Shown: positions 18,410 to 28,044, counted from the first letter of the stretch. The stretch is DNA of 64,000 nucleotides from Streptomyces thermodiastaticus (GCF_014656135.1 NZ_BNBV01000009.1:62001-126000); one strand, 5' to 3'. Made by a program: numbers and translations. The notes: generated by a model not told the origin, from the letters alone.

Positions 18410-18496
18410 GACCAGCACGGTATGGAGGAACGCGAATCGAGGTCCTGCCTGATTCGCGAATATTCGACTGCTGGCCGGGGTGATTCGCGGTGATGC

Positions 18497-19336
18497 TTAC
18501 GCGAGGTCAGCGACGTGTGCACGCACGCGGGCGAGCAGGCGCCGGGCTGGCGTGCCGTACAGCGCGGACTTCTCCAGCGTGTCCCAGACGCGGCGGTACA
18601 GGGTGACGCTGTCGGCGTCGTCCAGCCACAGCTCGGCGTGCCAGTCCTCGACGATCGCGAGGCGGTCGTCGTACAGCCAGAAGCCAGGGCCTGGAGGGAT
18701 GGCGACCGAGGCACCGAGCGGCACGATCCCAAGCCGCACGGTGTCCAGGCCGATGACGCTGGCCAGGCGGTCTAGTTGGGCGGCGAGGACCTCGCGCGGC
18801 GCCACCGCGGCGTGCAGGGCGGCCTCCCACATGACGATGTGGAAGCTACGGCCGGGCCGGTACAGCAGCTCCTGGCGGCGGACGCGGGCGCGCACGGCGT
18901 CCTCGATATCGCGGGGTGACTTGTGGAGGTCGGCGTACCGGGTGAAGACGGCGCGGGCGTAGTCCGGGGTCTGCAGCATGCCGACGACCATGGCGCTCTC
19001 CCAGGCGCGCAGCACGGTGGAGCGCTCGTACTCGATGGTGAGGACGTCCTGCACGGGCCGGTGCCCGGCGCGCAGGTGGCGGCGCCAGGAACGGATGTGG
19101 GTCTCCAGGCCCTGCAGTCGGGCGACCAGCTCCTCGGTGGCGGCGGCGTGCCCGGTCGCCATGGCCCAGGCCTTCAAGTCCTCGGGGGTGGCGGTCTGCC
19201 TGCCTGTCTCCAGCTTGGACACCTTGGCCTGCGGCCAGCCGAGTTGTTCCGCCAGGCCGCGCTGAGTGCGCTGGCCGCGCAGCTCCCGGAGCCGGCGGCC
19301 CAGCGCCTCACGGCCCTGCTGGAAGTCGGTGCTCAC
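18497..19336 (-). CDS. XRE-family regulator with DUF5753 (Scr1-type antitoxin-like) domain
   Basis: 279 aa. Residues 9-60 are a lambda-repressor-type HTH (LGRRLRELRGQRTQRGLAEQ, then KVSKLETGRQTATPEDL). Residues 100-275 are the DUF5753 domain, recognisable by ERSTVLRAWESAMVVGMLQTP and VARVRRQELLY-like spacing. In Streptomyces such regulators pair with small DUF397 or DUF6879 partners in Scr1/Scr2-type toxin-antitoxin-like modules. GTG 19336 overlaps the stop of the DUF6879 gene by four bases, so the pair is cotranslated. Probably lysogenic cargo; a phage-repressor role is less likely given its distance from the switch. Confidence 0.8.
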   Translation of the reverse strand: MSTDFQQGREALGRRLRELRGQRTQRGLAEQLGWPQAKVSKLETGRQTATPEDLKAWAMATGHAAATEELVARLQGLETHIRSWRRHLRAGHRPVQDVLTIEYERSTVLRAWESAMVVGMLQTPDYARAVFTRYADLHKSPRDIEDAVRARVRRQELLYRPGRSFHIVMWEAALHAAVAPREVLAAQLDRLASVIGLDTVRLGIVPLGASVAIPPGPGFWLYDDRLAIVEDWHAELWLDDADSVTLYRRVWDTLEKSALYGTPARRLLARVRAHVADLA

Positions 19337-20076
19337 ATGGGCAAGTTACCCGGGGCCTGGTCGTAGGGCACAGCGTGATGCCACGCTGCCTCACGGGCCT
19401 GCGCGTAGCGGAGGACCTCGACCGGGTCGGTGATCAGCTCGACGCCGGTCATCTCGTCGTCCTGGTCGAAGTGCAGCAGGGCGACCACGCGGGCGTCGAA
19501 CAGCCAGAAGTCCTCACGCGGCAGATGCAGCTCGTCGGCCTTGCTGCGGGCCAGGACGCGGATCGTCTCGCCGACAGCGGAGTTGCGGCGGGCGTTGTCG
19601 AGCAGGTAACGCTGGCCCTCGGTGGGCGGCTCGTCCAGGATCCGCACCCGCTGGAAGGCCTTGCCGAGGGCGGCCTGCTCTCTGCGCTCCTGGCACCACG
19701 GGTCGTCCAGGTCCCAGTCGACACGGCCGTGCTCGAGGAATCTGTGGTACGTGTCCTGCTGTTCGTCCCAGGCGTAGCGGCGGCGCGTCTCCAGCCTCCA
19801 GGCGCTGTACTTGAGTGTGGTGAACATGCCGTCGAACTCGTCGAACGAGATGGTCTGTGGCGCGTGTACGGGCTCCTTGGGGCCGAAGTTGGCGAGCAGC
19901 TCGCGGGGCACGGTCACCGCGGCCTCGCCGTCGGCCAGGTCCAGCTGGGCCAGCTCGGCGGGATCGGTGACGGGGTCGCCCTGGACGACGTAGGTATCGG
20001 AGCCGGGCTCGGTGTACAGGGTCGGGCATCCGTTGTTGCCGCTGGTCGTACCAACTTTCCAGAAGCGACGGGCCAT
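19333..20076 (-). CDS. DUF6879-family protein with N-terminal accessory domain
   Basis: 247 aa from ATG 20076, preceded by GAAGGGGGGAA. Residues 1-65 (MARRFWKVGTTSGNNGCPTL, TYVVQGDPVTDPAEL) resemble a small protein usually encoded separately next to DUF6879 genes. Residues 75-245 are the DUF6879-like part (SAWRLETRRRY, then RVRILDEPPTEGQRYLL and DFWLFDARVVALLHFD). The two may therefore be fused here. It is translationally coupled to the DUF5753 regulator downstream. The likely role is partner or effector in a regulator pair; no enzymatic motif is visible. Confidence 0.7.
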   Translation of the reverse strand: MARRFWKVGTTSGNNGCPTLYTEPGSDTYVVQGDPVTDPAELAQLDLADGEAAVTVPRELLANFGPKEPVHAPQTISFDEFDGMFTTLKYSAWRLETRRRYAWDEQQDTYHRFLEHGRVDWDLDDPWCQERREQAALGKAFQRVRILDEPPTEGQRYLLDNARRNSAVGETIRVLARSKADELHLPREDFWLFDARVVALLHFDQDDEMTGVELITDPVEVLRYAQAREAAWHHAVPYDQAPGNLPM

Positions 20077-20196
20077 TGCTTCCCCCCCTTCGGTGGACGT
20101 CGGCCACACGGTAGCTTGCGAGGCTGCCGTGTGCCCGGTGAACGGCGAAGGCGCCCCCTTGCACGGCCCGCGTGGGGCCGGCAAGGGGGCGCTCGT

Positions 20197-20451
20197 TCAG
20201 CGGATGAGTATTTGTGCGAGGACGCCACCCAGGGCGCCGAGGACGGTGGCCATCCCGGACGCCGTCCACACGCGGCGCTCCAGAGCGCGGATGCGTGCTT
20301 CGTGGTCGGCGCGGTCCTCCATCAGGGTTTTCAGGTCGGAGCGGATGCCCTTGACCTCGTCGTGCACCTGGCGCAGCTCCTGGTACATCTGGGTGGTCGT
20401 GATGTAGATGCCAGGGTCCGGCCCGGGCGCCGCCGTCGGGGACGCTGTCAT
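20197..20451 (-). CDS. Holin-associated membrane protein, XhlA-like
   Basis: 84 aa. A coiled-coil-forming stretch (MYQELRQVHDEVKGIRSDLK) is followed by a single C-terminal membrane segment (ASGMATVLGALGGVLAQILI). This layout matches haemolysin XhlA-like proteins that assist phage lysis. ATG 20451 overlaps the stop of the upstream holin-like gene by four bases. It is the last gene of the late operon before a 120-bp gap. Confidence 0.7.
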   Translation of the reverse strand: MTASPTAAPGPDPGIYITTTQMYQELRQVHDEVKGIRSDLKTLMEDRADHEARIRALERRVWTASGMATVLGALGGVLAQILIR

Positions 20452-20711
20452 GCCTGCTTCCCGTCGTACTGCGGGGGCTTGGCCCAGCCGAGCAGGAGCC
20501 CGGCGAGGGTGCGCAGCGGCTCCCAGCCGATCCGGCCGGCGAGTTCCTCGAGGGCGCGCCACAGCGCGTAGTAGGCGGCGGTGACGGCAGCCGTGGTGTA
20601 GGCGGTGGCGGTGGCGTCGTTCAGGTGCAGGCCGACACGGGCGGCCAGGGAGATGAGCAGGCCGGCCACGATCGGCACGACCGTGCGCATCAGGCTTGCG
20701 AGCAGGTTCAT
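20448..20711 (-). CDS. Putative holin
   Basis: 87 aa with two predicted membrane segments (VVPIVAGLLISLAARVGL and ATAYTTAAVTAAYYALW) and a short charged C-terminus. ATG 20711 is preceded by AGGAGGG. It lies directly downstream of the GH25 lysin and overlaps the XhlA-like gene by four bases, which is the usual place for a holin. The assignment rests on position and topology, not on a named family. Confidence 0.7.
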   Translation of the reverse strand: MNLLASLMRTVVPIVAGLLISLAARVGLHLNDATATAYTTAAVTAAYYALWRALEELAGRIGWEPLRTLAGLLLGWAKPPQYDGKQA

Positions 20712-20713
20712 GG

Positions 20714-21622
20714 TCAGCCCTCCTTCAGGGCGTCGGCCAGCTTGTCGAGCGCGGCCTGCGCGCCGGCCTCGGCCGCGGCCTTGATCTCGGCGGCGTCCAG
20801 GCCGCCGCCCTGGGCCAGCTTGCTCACGGTCGCGGTGAGCGCGCCGACCTGCGCGGTGAGCGCCTTCACGGCGGCGTTGGTGCCGCGCAGGTAGGCGTAG
20901 GCGTCCTGCTTCTCGTTCTTGCCCTTGTAGGCCCACACGTCGATGGGGTCCATGTCGTCGGTCTCCTTGGTGGTCGGCTCGCCCGCCGCCCAGGCGCGGA
21001 ACGCTGGGGCGGACATGTAGGCGATGGACTGGTCGATGCGGGCCGGACCGTCGGGGTCCGAGGTGAACTGCCAGATGAGCGGCGTCCGCCCGCTGGGCCG
21101 CGGCTGGGCGGCGGCCTCGGCCTCGGCGTAGGTGTCGACGCGCGTGCCCGGGTAGGCCGGGTACCAGAGCGGCACCCCGGCGGGCACGTGGCCGGCGGCC
21201 AGGTCCGAGGCGGACGTGTAGACGCCGACGCGCTGGCCGGGGAACGCGGCCTGGACGGCGCCGATCCACGTGGTGACGTAGGCGCGGATCTGGGTGGCCG
21301 TGCGCCCGCTGTAGTTCCGCCCGTCGCTGTAGCGCTCCAGGTCCAGCCAGTGAGTGAAGCCCCGCCCGGCGTAGGGCTTCACCGCGGCGATGTAGTTGGC
21401 GGCCTCCTTCGCGGCCGACTGGTTCGGCCACGCGAAGTGGTAGGCGCCCGGCACGAGTCCGGCCTTGATGATGCCGGTGATGTGGGTGGCGAACTTCGGG
21501 TCGTGCGTCGACTGGCCCTCGCTCGCCTTGGCGAAGGCGAAGACCACGCCTGCGCGCTTGTGGGCGGCCCAGTCCTGGGTGCCCTGGTAGGCGGATACGT
21601 CGATGCCCCGGCACGTGGCCAT
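20714..21622 (-). CDS. Endolysin, GH25 muramidase
   Basis: 302 aa. The glycoside hydrolase 25 domain covers residues 1-205: GIDVSAYQG at the start carries the first catalytic-site Asp, and HWLDLERY near residue 93 gives the DxE pair. The C-terminal 75 residues form an alanine-rich helical tail that may bind the wall or oligomerise. ATG 21622 follows GGAG with good spacing; an ATG five codons upstream is an alternative. The enzyme cleaves the beta-1,4 bond between MurNAc and GlcNAc at lysis, with the adjacent holin. Confidence 0.9.
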   Translation of the reverse strand: MATCRGIDVSAYQGTQDWAAHKRAGVVFAFAKASEGQSTHDPKFATHITGIIKAGLVPGAYHFAWPNQSAAKEAANYIAAVKPYAGRGFTHWLDLERYSDGRNYSGRTATQIRAYVTTWIGAVQAAFPGQRVGVYTSASDLAAGHVPAGVPLWYPAYPGTRVDTYAEAEAAAQPRPSGRTPLIWQFTSDPDGPARIDQSIAYMSAPAFRAWAAGEPTTKETDDMDPIDVWAYKGKNEKQDAYAYLRGTNAAVKALTAQVGALTATVSKLAQGGGLDAAEIKAAAEAGAQAALDKLADALKEG

Positions 21623-21683
21623 ACGTTCTCCAGACATGAGAGGCGCCCCGGCCGGGCGGGCGCGGGGCGGCGATGTGCGGTGG

Positions 21684-22106
21684 TCAGGTGGGGAGACGAC
21701 CGGGCGCCGACATGATCTCGAAGTCGTCCAGACGCAGGGCGTTCAGCCCGGCGGACTGCCCGGTGATCCCCCAGTTCCCGGCGGTGCTGAGGAACAGCCG
21801 GAAGGGAGGGTTCACCCCGCCGCCGGCCGCCGCCCAGTTCCGTTCGTAGTCAGGCTTGTAGGCGTCGAAGAACGTGAAGAACGTGTACCCAGCCGTGGTG
21901 ATGTTGGCGAGGTTGATGACGCCCTTGAACTGGCGGATCACCTCGTCACGGACGTATAGGTCGCGGGCCATCGGGAGCGGTGACCCGTCCGAGGCGGTGG
22001 TAGATCCGCTGGTCTGGTAGGTGCCGAGCGTGGTGAGCGGCACCCACGGGGAAGCGGCCTGCAGGCGACCAGCGGTGATGATCATGCCAGGCTGCCAGAG
22101 CGTCAC
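21684..22106 (-). CDS. Phage tail-associated protein
   Basis: 140 aa from GTG 22106, preceded by AAGGAGG. It begins VTLWQPGMIITAGRLQAASPW, a short motif seen at the start of small tail-fibre or tail-tip proteins, and contains a beta-rich middle (GYTFFTFFDAYKPDYERNW). It lies between the long minor tail protein and the lysin, a common place for receptor-binding or tip components. The exact role is not evident. Confidence 0.55.
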   Translation of the reverse strand: MTLWQPGMIITAGRLQAASPWVPLTTLGTYQTSGSTTASDGSPLPMARDLYVRDEVIRQFKGVINLANITTAGYTFFTFFDAYKPDYERNWAAAGGGVNPPFRLFLSTAGNWGITGQSAGLNALRLDDFEIMSAPGRLPT

Positions 22107-22122
22107 GTCGGGCCTCCTTCCT

Positions 22123-25100
22123 CTACAGGGCGACGATCGCCGGGTCGGCCAGCCGGACGGGCGTCCCAGCGGCCTGAGCCTTGCTGACACCGTTGACGGC
22201 GCGGGTGACGGTGAACCGTTGCCGGTTGACCAGCCGGACGCGCTGGTAGCGGATCTGTGCGTTGGCGACCGTGCTGCCGGACGCCGCGAACGACCGGGTG
22301 CCGATCCCGGCGGCCGCCGTGAGGGACGTGTCCGACGCCACCACATGCCAGGCGTCGGGCTCCGCTGCGCTGGCCGCCCAGACCTTGGCCAGCAGCGTCG
22401 ACCCCATCACCTGGAACCGCAGCCGATACCAGGTTCCGGCGCTGTGCGTAAGCGTGCTCGTGTACGCGTTGCCCAGCTGCGACTCCGACCCGGCCACGCG
22501 CTTGCGGATGGTGAGCACCAGCTGCGCCGCGGTCGTGAACTCCAGCCGTGCCTGGTAGAGGTTGTTGTTGTCGGTCGCCCTGGCCAGGAGCCCGCCGAGC
22601 AGCGACCCGCCGGCGGCGAGCGCCGAGGTGGAGATGTCCACGTACAGGTCGACGTCAGGCGTCGGTGACGGCAGCAGCGCCACGTGGCCGATGTTCGTGG
22701 CCGGCTGGGCGACGACACCGACACCGCCGGCCACGGAGAAGTCGGCAGTGGTGCCGCCGGGGGCGCTGACAGCCCAGGGCTGCCCGGTGTCCGCGGTCCC
22801 CCAGCCGCCGGACACGCTGCGGCCGAAGGTGTCGCGCACGGCGTCCGCGATGGCGGTGACGGTGGCCCGTTCTCCGCCGAGCGTGACGTCGAACGGGAAC
22901 TCGCCCGCGTACTGCTCCGTCGTGATCCACTGCGGGCCCGCCGTGGTCTGGACGGTGAGGGTGGTGTCGGTGGCGGCGGCCGCGATGGCGAGCTGGCTGC
23001 CGTCGGTGTCCACGCGCATCGGCGTCCCCGTGATGAACAGGAGGTCGTCGATCCACACGCCGTCTTCGTCGATTGAGCCGCTGTTGTCCTTGGCGTAGCG
23101 GAACGTCACCGTACTTGCGCCGGTCACGTCGATGCTGGCCTGGGTCCAGTAGTTGTAGCCCTGTCGGCGCAGCACCTCCACGCCGTCGACCAGGACCATC
23201 AGCCGGTCGCCCTCGTAGCCCGGCCCGGGCGGCTCGGATGAGGTGTAGTACCAGAACGACAACGCCGTGGCCCCAGACGGCACGGTGATCACGACGTCGG
23301 AGGTCTGGTTGTTGCTGATCGCGCCCGACTTCAGCGACCTCGTGCCGGAGTTGTAGTGGGCCTGGCTGAGGACCCAGGGTAGGTTCCCGCCGCTGGCCAT
23401 CGTGACGGCGAAGACGTCGTCCTCGAAGTCCTCGTACACCGCGGTGGCGCCGACCTGCCAGGGCCGGCCCGGGGAGCAGTTGAAGCTGGCCTCCCAGTGC
23501 TGCAGGCCCATCTCGTGGTGGATGCCGTCGACGAGCAGATCCACGTACCCGAAGCCGACCTGCGGGGGCAGGTCGGTGATGCGGATCAGGTCGCCCTCGG
23601 TCAGGGACAACACCTGCGGAATCAGGCCGGGTGCCTTGTGCAGCAGCACCTTCACCGTCGGGTAGCGGGGGCCGTCGACCGTGCCCAGGTAAAGCCGCCA
23701 GTACGCGATCGGCCCGGTCTGGTCATCGCTGTACAGCGACAGGGTGACCTCGTCGTCGTACTGGCCGATCCCGTCCGGGGGGTCCTGCACGGACAGCGGC
23801 CCGTCGGTGAGCACGGCCCGGGTCGAGGATCCGCCAGTGCGGGTGACGGTGCGGTCGTTGCGGACCGCGGTGTCGTCGTCGACCGGCTCCAGCGCCGCCA
23901 GCCCGGGCGCCTTGTTGTAGGACAGGGTCAGCTTCGGGGTCTGGCCGTACATGCTGGACCGCTCCCGGTACAGCAGCCCGGGCCGGGTGCGGTCCTCCAG
24001 CAGCAGCCCGCCGTCGGCGTCGGCCGCGGCCTGCAACAAATTCAGCAGCGTGTCCACGCGCTGCGGGCCAACCTGCTCGGTGGGCACCGGGCCCGGGACG
24101 CGGGCCAGCGGCAGGCCCTCCTCGGTGGCCAGGCGCCGCATCCGCGCCCACGCGGTCTCGCCGGTGAACCCGTCGTCGCATCCTTCGAAGATGCTCACCC
24201 CGGGCGCCGGCTGGGTGGTGACGGTGCCGCCCACGTCGAACGCCGCCAAGTGGCCGAGCGCCATGCCCTGCCAGTCGGAGCCCCAGGCGCCGCGGACGGC
24301 GGTGACGGCTCCCGGTGTGCCGCCGGTGAAGTAGTTGTAGGCGTAGTACCAGCTGTTGGTGAGGACGTTGCGCCACGCCACGATGAAGTAGCAGCGGTCA
24401 CCGTTCACAGCGGAGAAGATTTGCAAGCGGTTCCAGGCACCGGTGAATGCGGCGATCGCGTTCGCGTCGGAGTAGATGGCCTGCGTGATGATGTTGCCGT
24501 CCACGTCGAGGGCCTGGACGCGGATGCCGGCCGTGGAGACGCGGGCCAGCACCTGCGTGACGCCGCCGGTGCCCGGGCGCAGACGCACGCTGAGCATGGT
24601 CTGCTCTGTGCTGGGGAGCTTGTCGAGCTTGTAGGCCATCTCGACGTGCCAGCCGCCGGCCTTGGCACCGGGCACGGTGCCGGACAGCGTCGAGGACTCG
24701 TCCAGCACGGGCAAGGCGTCGGAGCCGGGCATGGAGTCGTCGGAAGCGAAGGTGAACCCCGTCACGGCGAGCGGGGTGCCGCCGTCGATCGCGGACGCGG
24801 CCTGGGTGGCGGTCGCCCCGTCCTCCATCGGCCAGTACGCCAGCGGGCCCCCGGAGGGCACACGGCGCCGCAGCGTCGACTGCAGGGCCTTTCTGCCCTG
24901 TCCGAGGCGGCGCAGGATCCCGGACGCCTGCAGTGGCACCCACGAGTCCGAGCCGTCCGGCTGCCACTTCTGCGGCCACTCCGAGACTTCGCCCACGAAC
25001 AGGTCTGCGCGGTTGCGGATGGAGGCGTTGCCGGCCAGTGTCCAGGTGCGGCCTGCGGAGTCCGTGAAGCTGCTGGTGCCCGCGGCCTGGGCGGTAAAAT

Positions 25101-25884
25101 CGGGGGCCGCGACCACGGTGCCGTCGATGCCGTTGCGGACCTCGGCGCGGTAGCAGCGGCCAGCGACCGGCTGGCCGCCGGACCACGGCGGGGCGACCTG
25201 AAGCGGGGCTGATCCGCCTGCCAGAGTGACGGTCCCGGGTCCGGTGAAGGCGAAGACCTCCGTCCACGGCTCGGTGATGGCCGGTGCCCAGTACCAGCGG
25301 ACAGTAAAGCCGCTGCTGCCGTTGTCGGCATCCAGCGTGGCACGCACCGCTGCACGACGGGGCATGGCGGGCAGCGGCCAGCGGTAGTAGATGCCGCCCG
25401 TGGACGTCCGGTAGTACAGCCCCAAAGAGCCGCTTTCGATGCCCAGAGCGTAGGCCCAGGCGTCCGACGTCTCCCCCCACTTGCCGATGAGCATGTGCGT
25501 TCCGGGCGCGTACCAGTCGGCTTCGCCTTCCCAGCGCAGGTCCAGGTCGCCGGTAATGTCGAGGGCGCTGGTGTCTGGGGTGGAGGCGTAGTTCGCCGGG
25601 TCGCCGTCCAGCTCCAGGTACGAGGTAGTGCCGGGCACGGACAGGCGGATCGGGGTGCCGCGGCCGATCTTCCCGTACAGCGGCGACATGGGGTTGCGCG
25701 GCGAGTAGCGCCCGTCGCGATTGTCGATGGTGATCTGCAGGCTGCCCGGGTCGGTCTGGGCGGCCATGTCCGGGCGGCCGGTCTCGATGACGATGGTGTC
25801 CCGCTCGTAGGTGCGCACCCGCTGCCACACACCGTCAATCTGCAGCTCGGTGCGGATGTCGAGCGGCGTGTTCGGGAACCCCAC
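22123..25884 (-). CDS. Large minor tail protein with LamG-like domains
   Basis: 1253 aa, the longest phage gene. The N-terminus (PLDIRTELQIDGVWQRVRTY, DPGSLQITIDNRDGRYSPRNP) is typical of actinophage minor tail proteins. Two to three concanavalin/LamG-like beta-sandwich segments follow (about residues 85-205, 350-540 and 1050-1210, the last ending in WYRLRFQVMGSTLLAKVW). It probably forms the tail tip and host-adsorption apparatus. The gene lies between tape measure and smaller tail genes with short gaps. Confidence 0.85.
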   Translation of the reverse strand: MGFPNTPLDIRTELQIDGVWQRVRTYERDTIVIETGRPDMAAQTDPGSLQITIDNRDGRYSPRNPMSPLYGKIGRGTPIRLSVPGTTSYLELDGDPANYASTPDTSALDITGDLDLRWEGEADWYAPGTHMLIGKWGETSDAWAYALGIESGSLGLYYRTSTGGIYYRWPLPAMPRRAAVRATLDADNGSSGFTVRWYWAPAITEPWTEVFAFTGPGTVTLAGGSAPLQVAPPWSGGQPVAGRCYRAEVRNGIDGTVVAAPDFTAQAAGTSSFTDSAGRTWTLAGNASIRNRADLFVGEVSEWPQKWQPDGSDSWVPLQASGILRRLGQGRKALQSTLRRRVPSGGPLAYWPMEDGATATQAASAIDGGTPLAVTGFTFASDDSMPGSDALPVLDESSTLSGTVPGAKAGGWHVEMAYKLDKLPSTEQTMLSVRLRPGTGGVTQVLARVSTAGIRVQALDVDGNIITQAIYSDANAIAAFTGAWNRLQIFSAVNGDRCYFIVAWRNVLTNSWYYAYNYFTGGTPGAVTAVRGAWGSDWQGMALGHLAAFDVGGTVTTQPAPGVSIFEGCDDGFTGETAWARMRRLATEEGLPLARVPGPVPTEQVGPQRVDTLLNLLQAAADADGGLLLEDRTRPGLLYRERSSMYGQTPKLTLSYNKAPGLAALEPVDDDTAVRNDRTVTRTGGSSTRAVLTDGPLSVQDPPDGIGQYDDEVTLSLYSDDQTGPIAYWRLYLGTVDGPRYPTVKVLLHKAPGLIPQVLSLTEGDLIRITDLPPQVGFGYVDLLVDGIHHEMGLQHWEASFNCSPGRPWQVGATAVYEDFEDDVFAVTMASGGNLPWVLSQAHYNSGTRSLKSGAISNNQTSDVVITVPSGATALSFWYYTSSEPPGPGYEGDRLMVLVDGVEVLRRQGYNYWTQASIDVTGASTVTFRYAKDNSGSIDEDGVWIDDLLFITGTPMRVDTDGSQLAIAAAATDTTLTVQTTAGPQWITTEQYAGEFPFDVTLGGERATVTAIADAVRDTFGRSVSGGWGTADTGQPWAVSAPGGTTADFSVAGGVGVVAQPATNIGHVALLPSPTPDVDLYVDISTSALAAGGSLLGGLLARATDNNNLYQARLEFTTAAQLVLTIRKRVAGSESQLGNAYTSTLTHSAGTWYRLRFQVMGSTLLAKVWAASAAEPDAWHVVASDTSLTAAAGIGTRSFAASGSTVANAQIRYQRVRLVNRQRFTVTRAVNGVSKAQAAGTPVRLADPAIVAL

Positions 25885-25896
25885 GGAACCCTCCTC

Positions 25897-28044
25897 CTAC
25901 TGGGTTGCGAAGACGGATGCCGGGTCGCCGCCGCGGCCGTTGGTCTGCACGATGCGGCGGATCAGCCGCTTCATGTCCTCCGGGCCGGCCAGCTCGATGC
26001 GCAGCCCGCGGTCCTGGGCGGCGCCGGCCGCACGGGTGACACCGGCCGGGGCTGCCTGCTGGGTGACCTGGGAGGTCATGTCTGGCAGCTGCGCGGTGAG
26101 CCCCTGCAGCTGGCGGCGCAGGGCGGGCACCTGCGCGGCGATGCCTTCCTGGAAGCCCTGCAGAACCCAGCGTCCGGACGGGGTCAGGATGCGCTTATCA
26201 AGCGTCTCCGGGCCCTTCCACGAGGGCAGGTGCGAGGTGATGCTGCCAAGCGTGGATCGCACCGACCCGATCATCGATCGGATGCCGTTGATGAAGCCGC
26301 GGATCAGGGAGGCGCCGGCGTTCCACAGCACGCCGCCGAGCGAGCCGAGTGCGGACTTGGCCCGGCCGGGCAGGCCGCGCACCCAGGAGATCGCGCTGTT
26401 GATCTGCGAGCGGATCGCTGACACGAGCCGGGCGCCTGCCGACGACGCGCGGGAGGCCAGGTAGCCGCCGAGGCTGGCCAGAGCGGAGACCGCCCGCCCG
26501 GGCATCCCCTTCAGCCACGAGACGGCCTTGTCGATGCCCTGCCCGACCAGGCGGGCCAGCGCCGCCGCGGCCTGGCCGATCAGCTGCTTGGCGTTGTTCA
26601 CGGCCTGCTTGGCCAGGTCCCACGCCTTGCCGAAGTCCCCGGACAGCAGGGCGACGATCGCCTGCAGGATCGGCATCACGACGCTGGTGATGACCGCGGC
26701 AAGGCCGGACGCCAGGATCGCCGCCAGCTGAGCGACCGCGCCGATGATCGGCACCAGGACCGGCAGCACCGCGGACAGCACCTGGAAGATCAGCGGGGTC
26801 AGGGCGACGAGCAGCTGCCCGGCTGCGGCCATCACCTGACCGAACGCCTGGCCGATCTGCACCAGGCTGGGCTGGATGGCTACGAGGATCTGCGCCAGGA
26901 CGGGGAACACCGTCTGGGCCAGCATGCTCAGCAGCGTGGCCAGCGGGGTGATGATCGCGGGCAGCGAGGCGAACACCGGCGCCAGAGCGGCGCTCAGGGT
27001 GGTGGCCAGCTGCCGCACGACGGGGGCCAGCTCGTCGAAGACGTCAGCGATCGCGCCGATGACCGGCACCAGCGGCGGCAGCAGGGACGCGATCAGCTGA
27101 CCGACGACCGGCAGCAGCGGGGCGATCGCGTCGAGCACGGACCCGATGGCGCTGGCCACCGCGCCCAGCACCGGCCCGAGTGCGGACACGATCGGGCGCA
27201 GGCCGCTGCCCAGCGCGGCGACCAGGCGCACCAGGGGCGGCCCGAGCTGGGCGAGCGCTGGGCCCAGGGCGCCGGCGAGCTGGGCCACCAGCGGGCCGAG
27301 CAGGGTCGTCAACTGCAGCAGCACCGGCCCGCCCGCCTGCGCGAGCGTGCCGACGAATTGGCCGAGTGCAGGCAGGATCGTGCCGACCGCGCCGAGCAGT
27401 CCGCCGAGGGCCTGCGAGGCGCCGCCCGCGCCTGTGGCGACGCCCTCGAAGAAGCCGCCCAGTCCCTGACCGACGGCACCGAGTCCGGCGGACAGGGCCT
27501 GGATGACCGGCTGTGCGGCCTGCACCACGGACACCAGGCCGGGTAGGACGCCCGCGGCCAGCTTGCCCAGCCCGTCGACCAGCGGACTGATCATCGGGGC
27601 GACGCCCTTGAACAGCTGCCCGATCTGCGGGGCCAACTGGTCGAAGACGCTGCGCAGCTGCCGGGCCGCCTGCACGACCGGCGTGACCAGCGGCTGCGCC
27701 AGCTTGGCCGTGGTGCTCTTGACATGCTCGGCCATATTCGTGAACGCGGACTTGACCTGGGCGTTCTCAGCGAGCACTTTGGCGCCGAGCCCGGCCACGG
27801 CGAGCGGTACCGCGGCGAGCGCGCCCGCACCGGCCACCGCGCCGGCCGACAGCAGCGCTGTCGACTTGGCGGCGATCGGCCCGATCTGGGACAGGGCCGT
27901 GCCCGCCGCGCGGGCGCCGCCGGCCAGCCCGTTGCGCATGCTCCGGGCCAGGGTGGAGACCACGGCCTGGGCGCGGCGGGCACCGGCCGCCAGCGGTGTC
28001 GTGTCGATGCCCAGGCGCACCGACATGGAGGCGAGGGTGGCCAC
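25897..28044 (-). CDS. Tail tape measure protein
   Basis: 715 aa, alanine/leucine/glycine-rich and strongly helical. Many repeated hydrophobic units of the form GP-LV-QLAGAL-PAL (about residues 150-460) and a basic C-terminal third (SWLKGMPGRAVSAL, SWVRGLPGRAKSAL) are visible. Position directly after the frameshifted chaperone genes defines it. It sets tail length; 715 residues predict a comparatively short siphovirus tail of roughly 100 nm by the usual 1.5 Angstrom per residue rule. Confidence 0.93.
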   Translation of the reverse strand: MATLASMSVRLGIDTTPLAAGARRAQAVVSTLARSMRNGLAGGARAAGTALSQIGPIAAKSTALLSAGAVAGAGALAAVPLAVAGLGAKVLAENAQVKSAFTNMAEHVKSTTAKLAQPLVTPVVQAARQLRSVFDQLAPQIGQLFKGVAPMISPLVDGLGKLAAGVLPGLVSVVQAAQPVIQALSAGLGAVGQGLGGFFEGVATGAGGASQALGGLLGAVGTILPALGQFVGTLAQAGGPVLLQLTTLLGPLVAQLAGALGPALAQLGPPLVRLVAALGSGLRPIVSALGPVLGAVASAIGSVLDAIAPLLPVVGQLIASLLPPLVPVIGAIADVFDELAPVVRQLATTLSAALAPVFASLPAIITPLATLLSMLAQTVFPVLAQILVAIQPSLVQIGQAFGQVMAAAGQLLVALTPLIFQVLSAVLPVLVPIIGAVAQLAAILASGLAAVITSVVMPILQAIVALLSGDFGKAWDLAKQAVNNAKQLIGQAAAALARLVGQGIDKAVSWLKGMPGRAVSALASLGGYLASRASSAGARLVSAIRSQINSAISWVRGLPGRAKSALGSLGGVLWNAGASLIRGFINGIRSMIGSVRSTLGSITSHLPSWKGPETLDKRILTPSGRWVLQGFQEGIAAQVPALRRQLQGLTAQLPDMTSQVTQQAAPAGVTRAAGAAQDRGLRIELAGPEDMKRLIRRIVQTNGRGGDPASVFATQ

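Noticed and set aside
22262..25212. Plus-strand ORFs opposite the minor tail gene
   Set aside because: Low-complexity V/G/H/R frames antisense to a well-supported phage gene.
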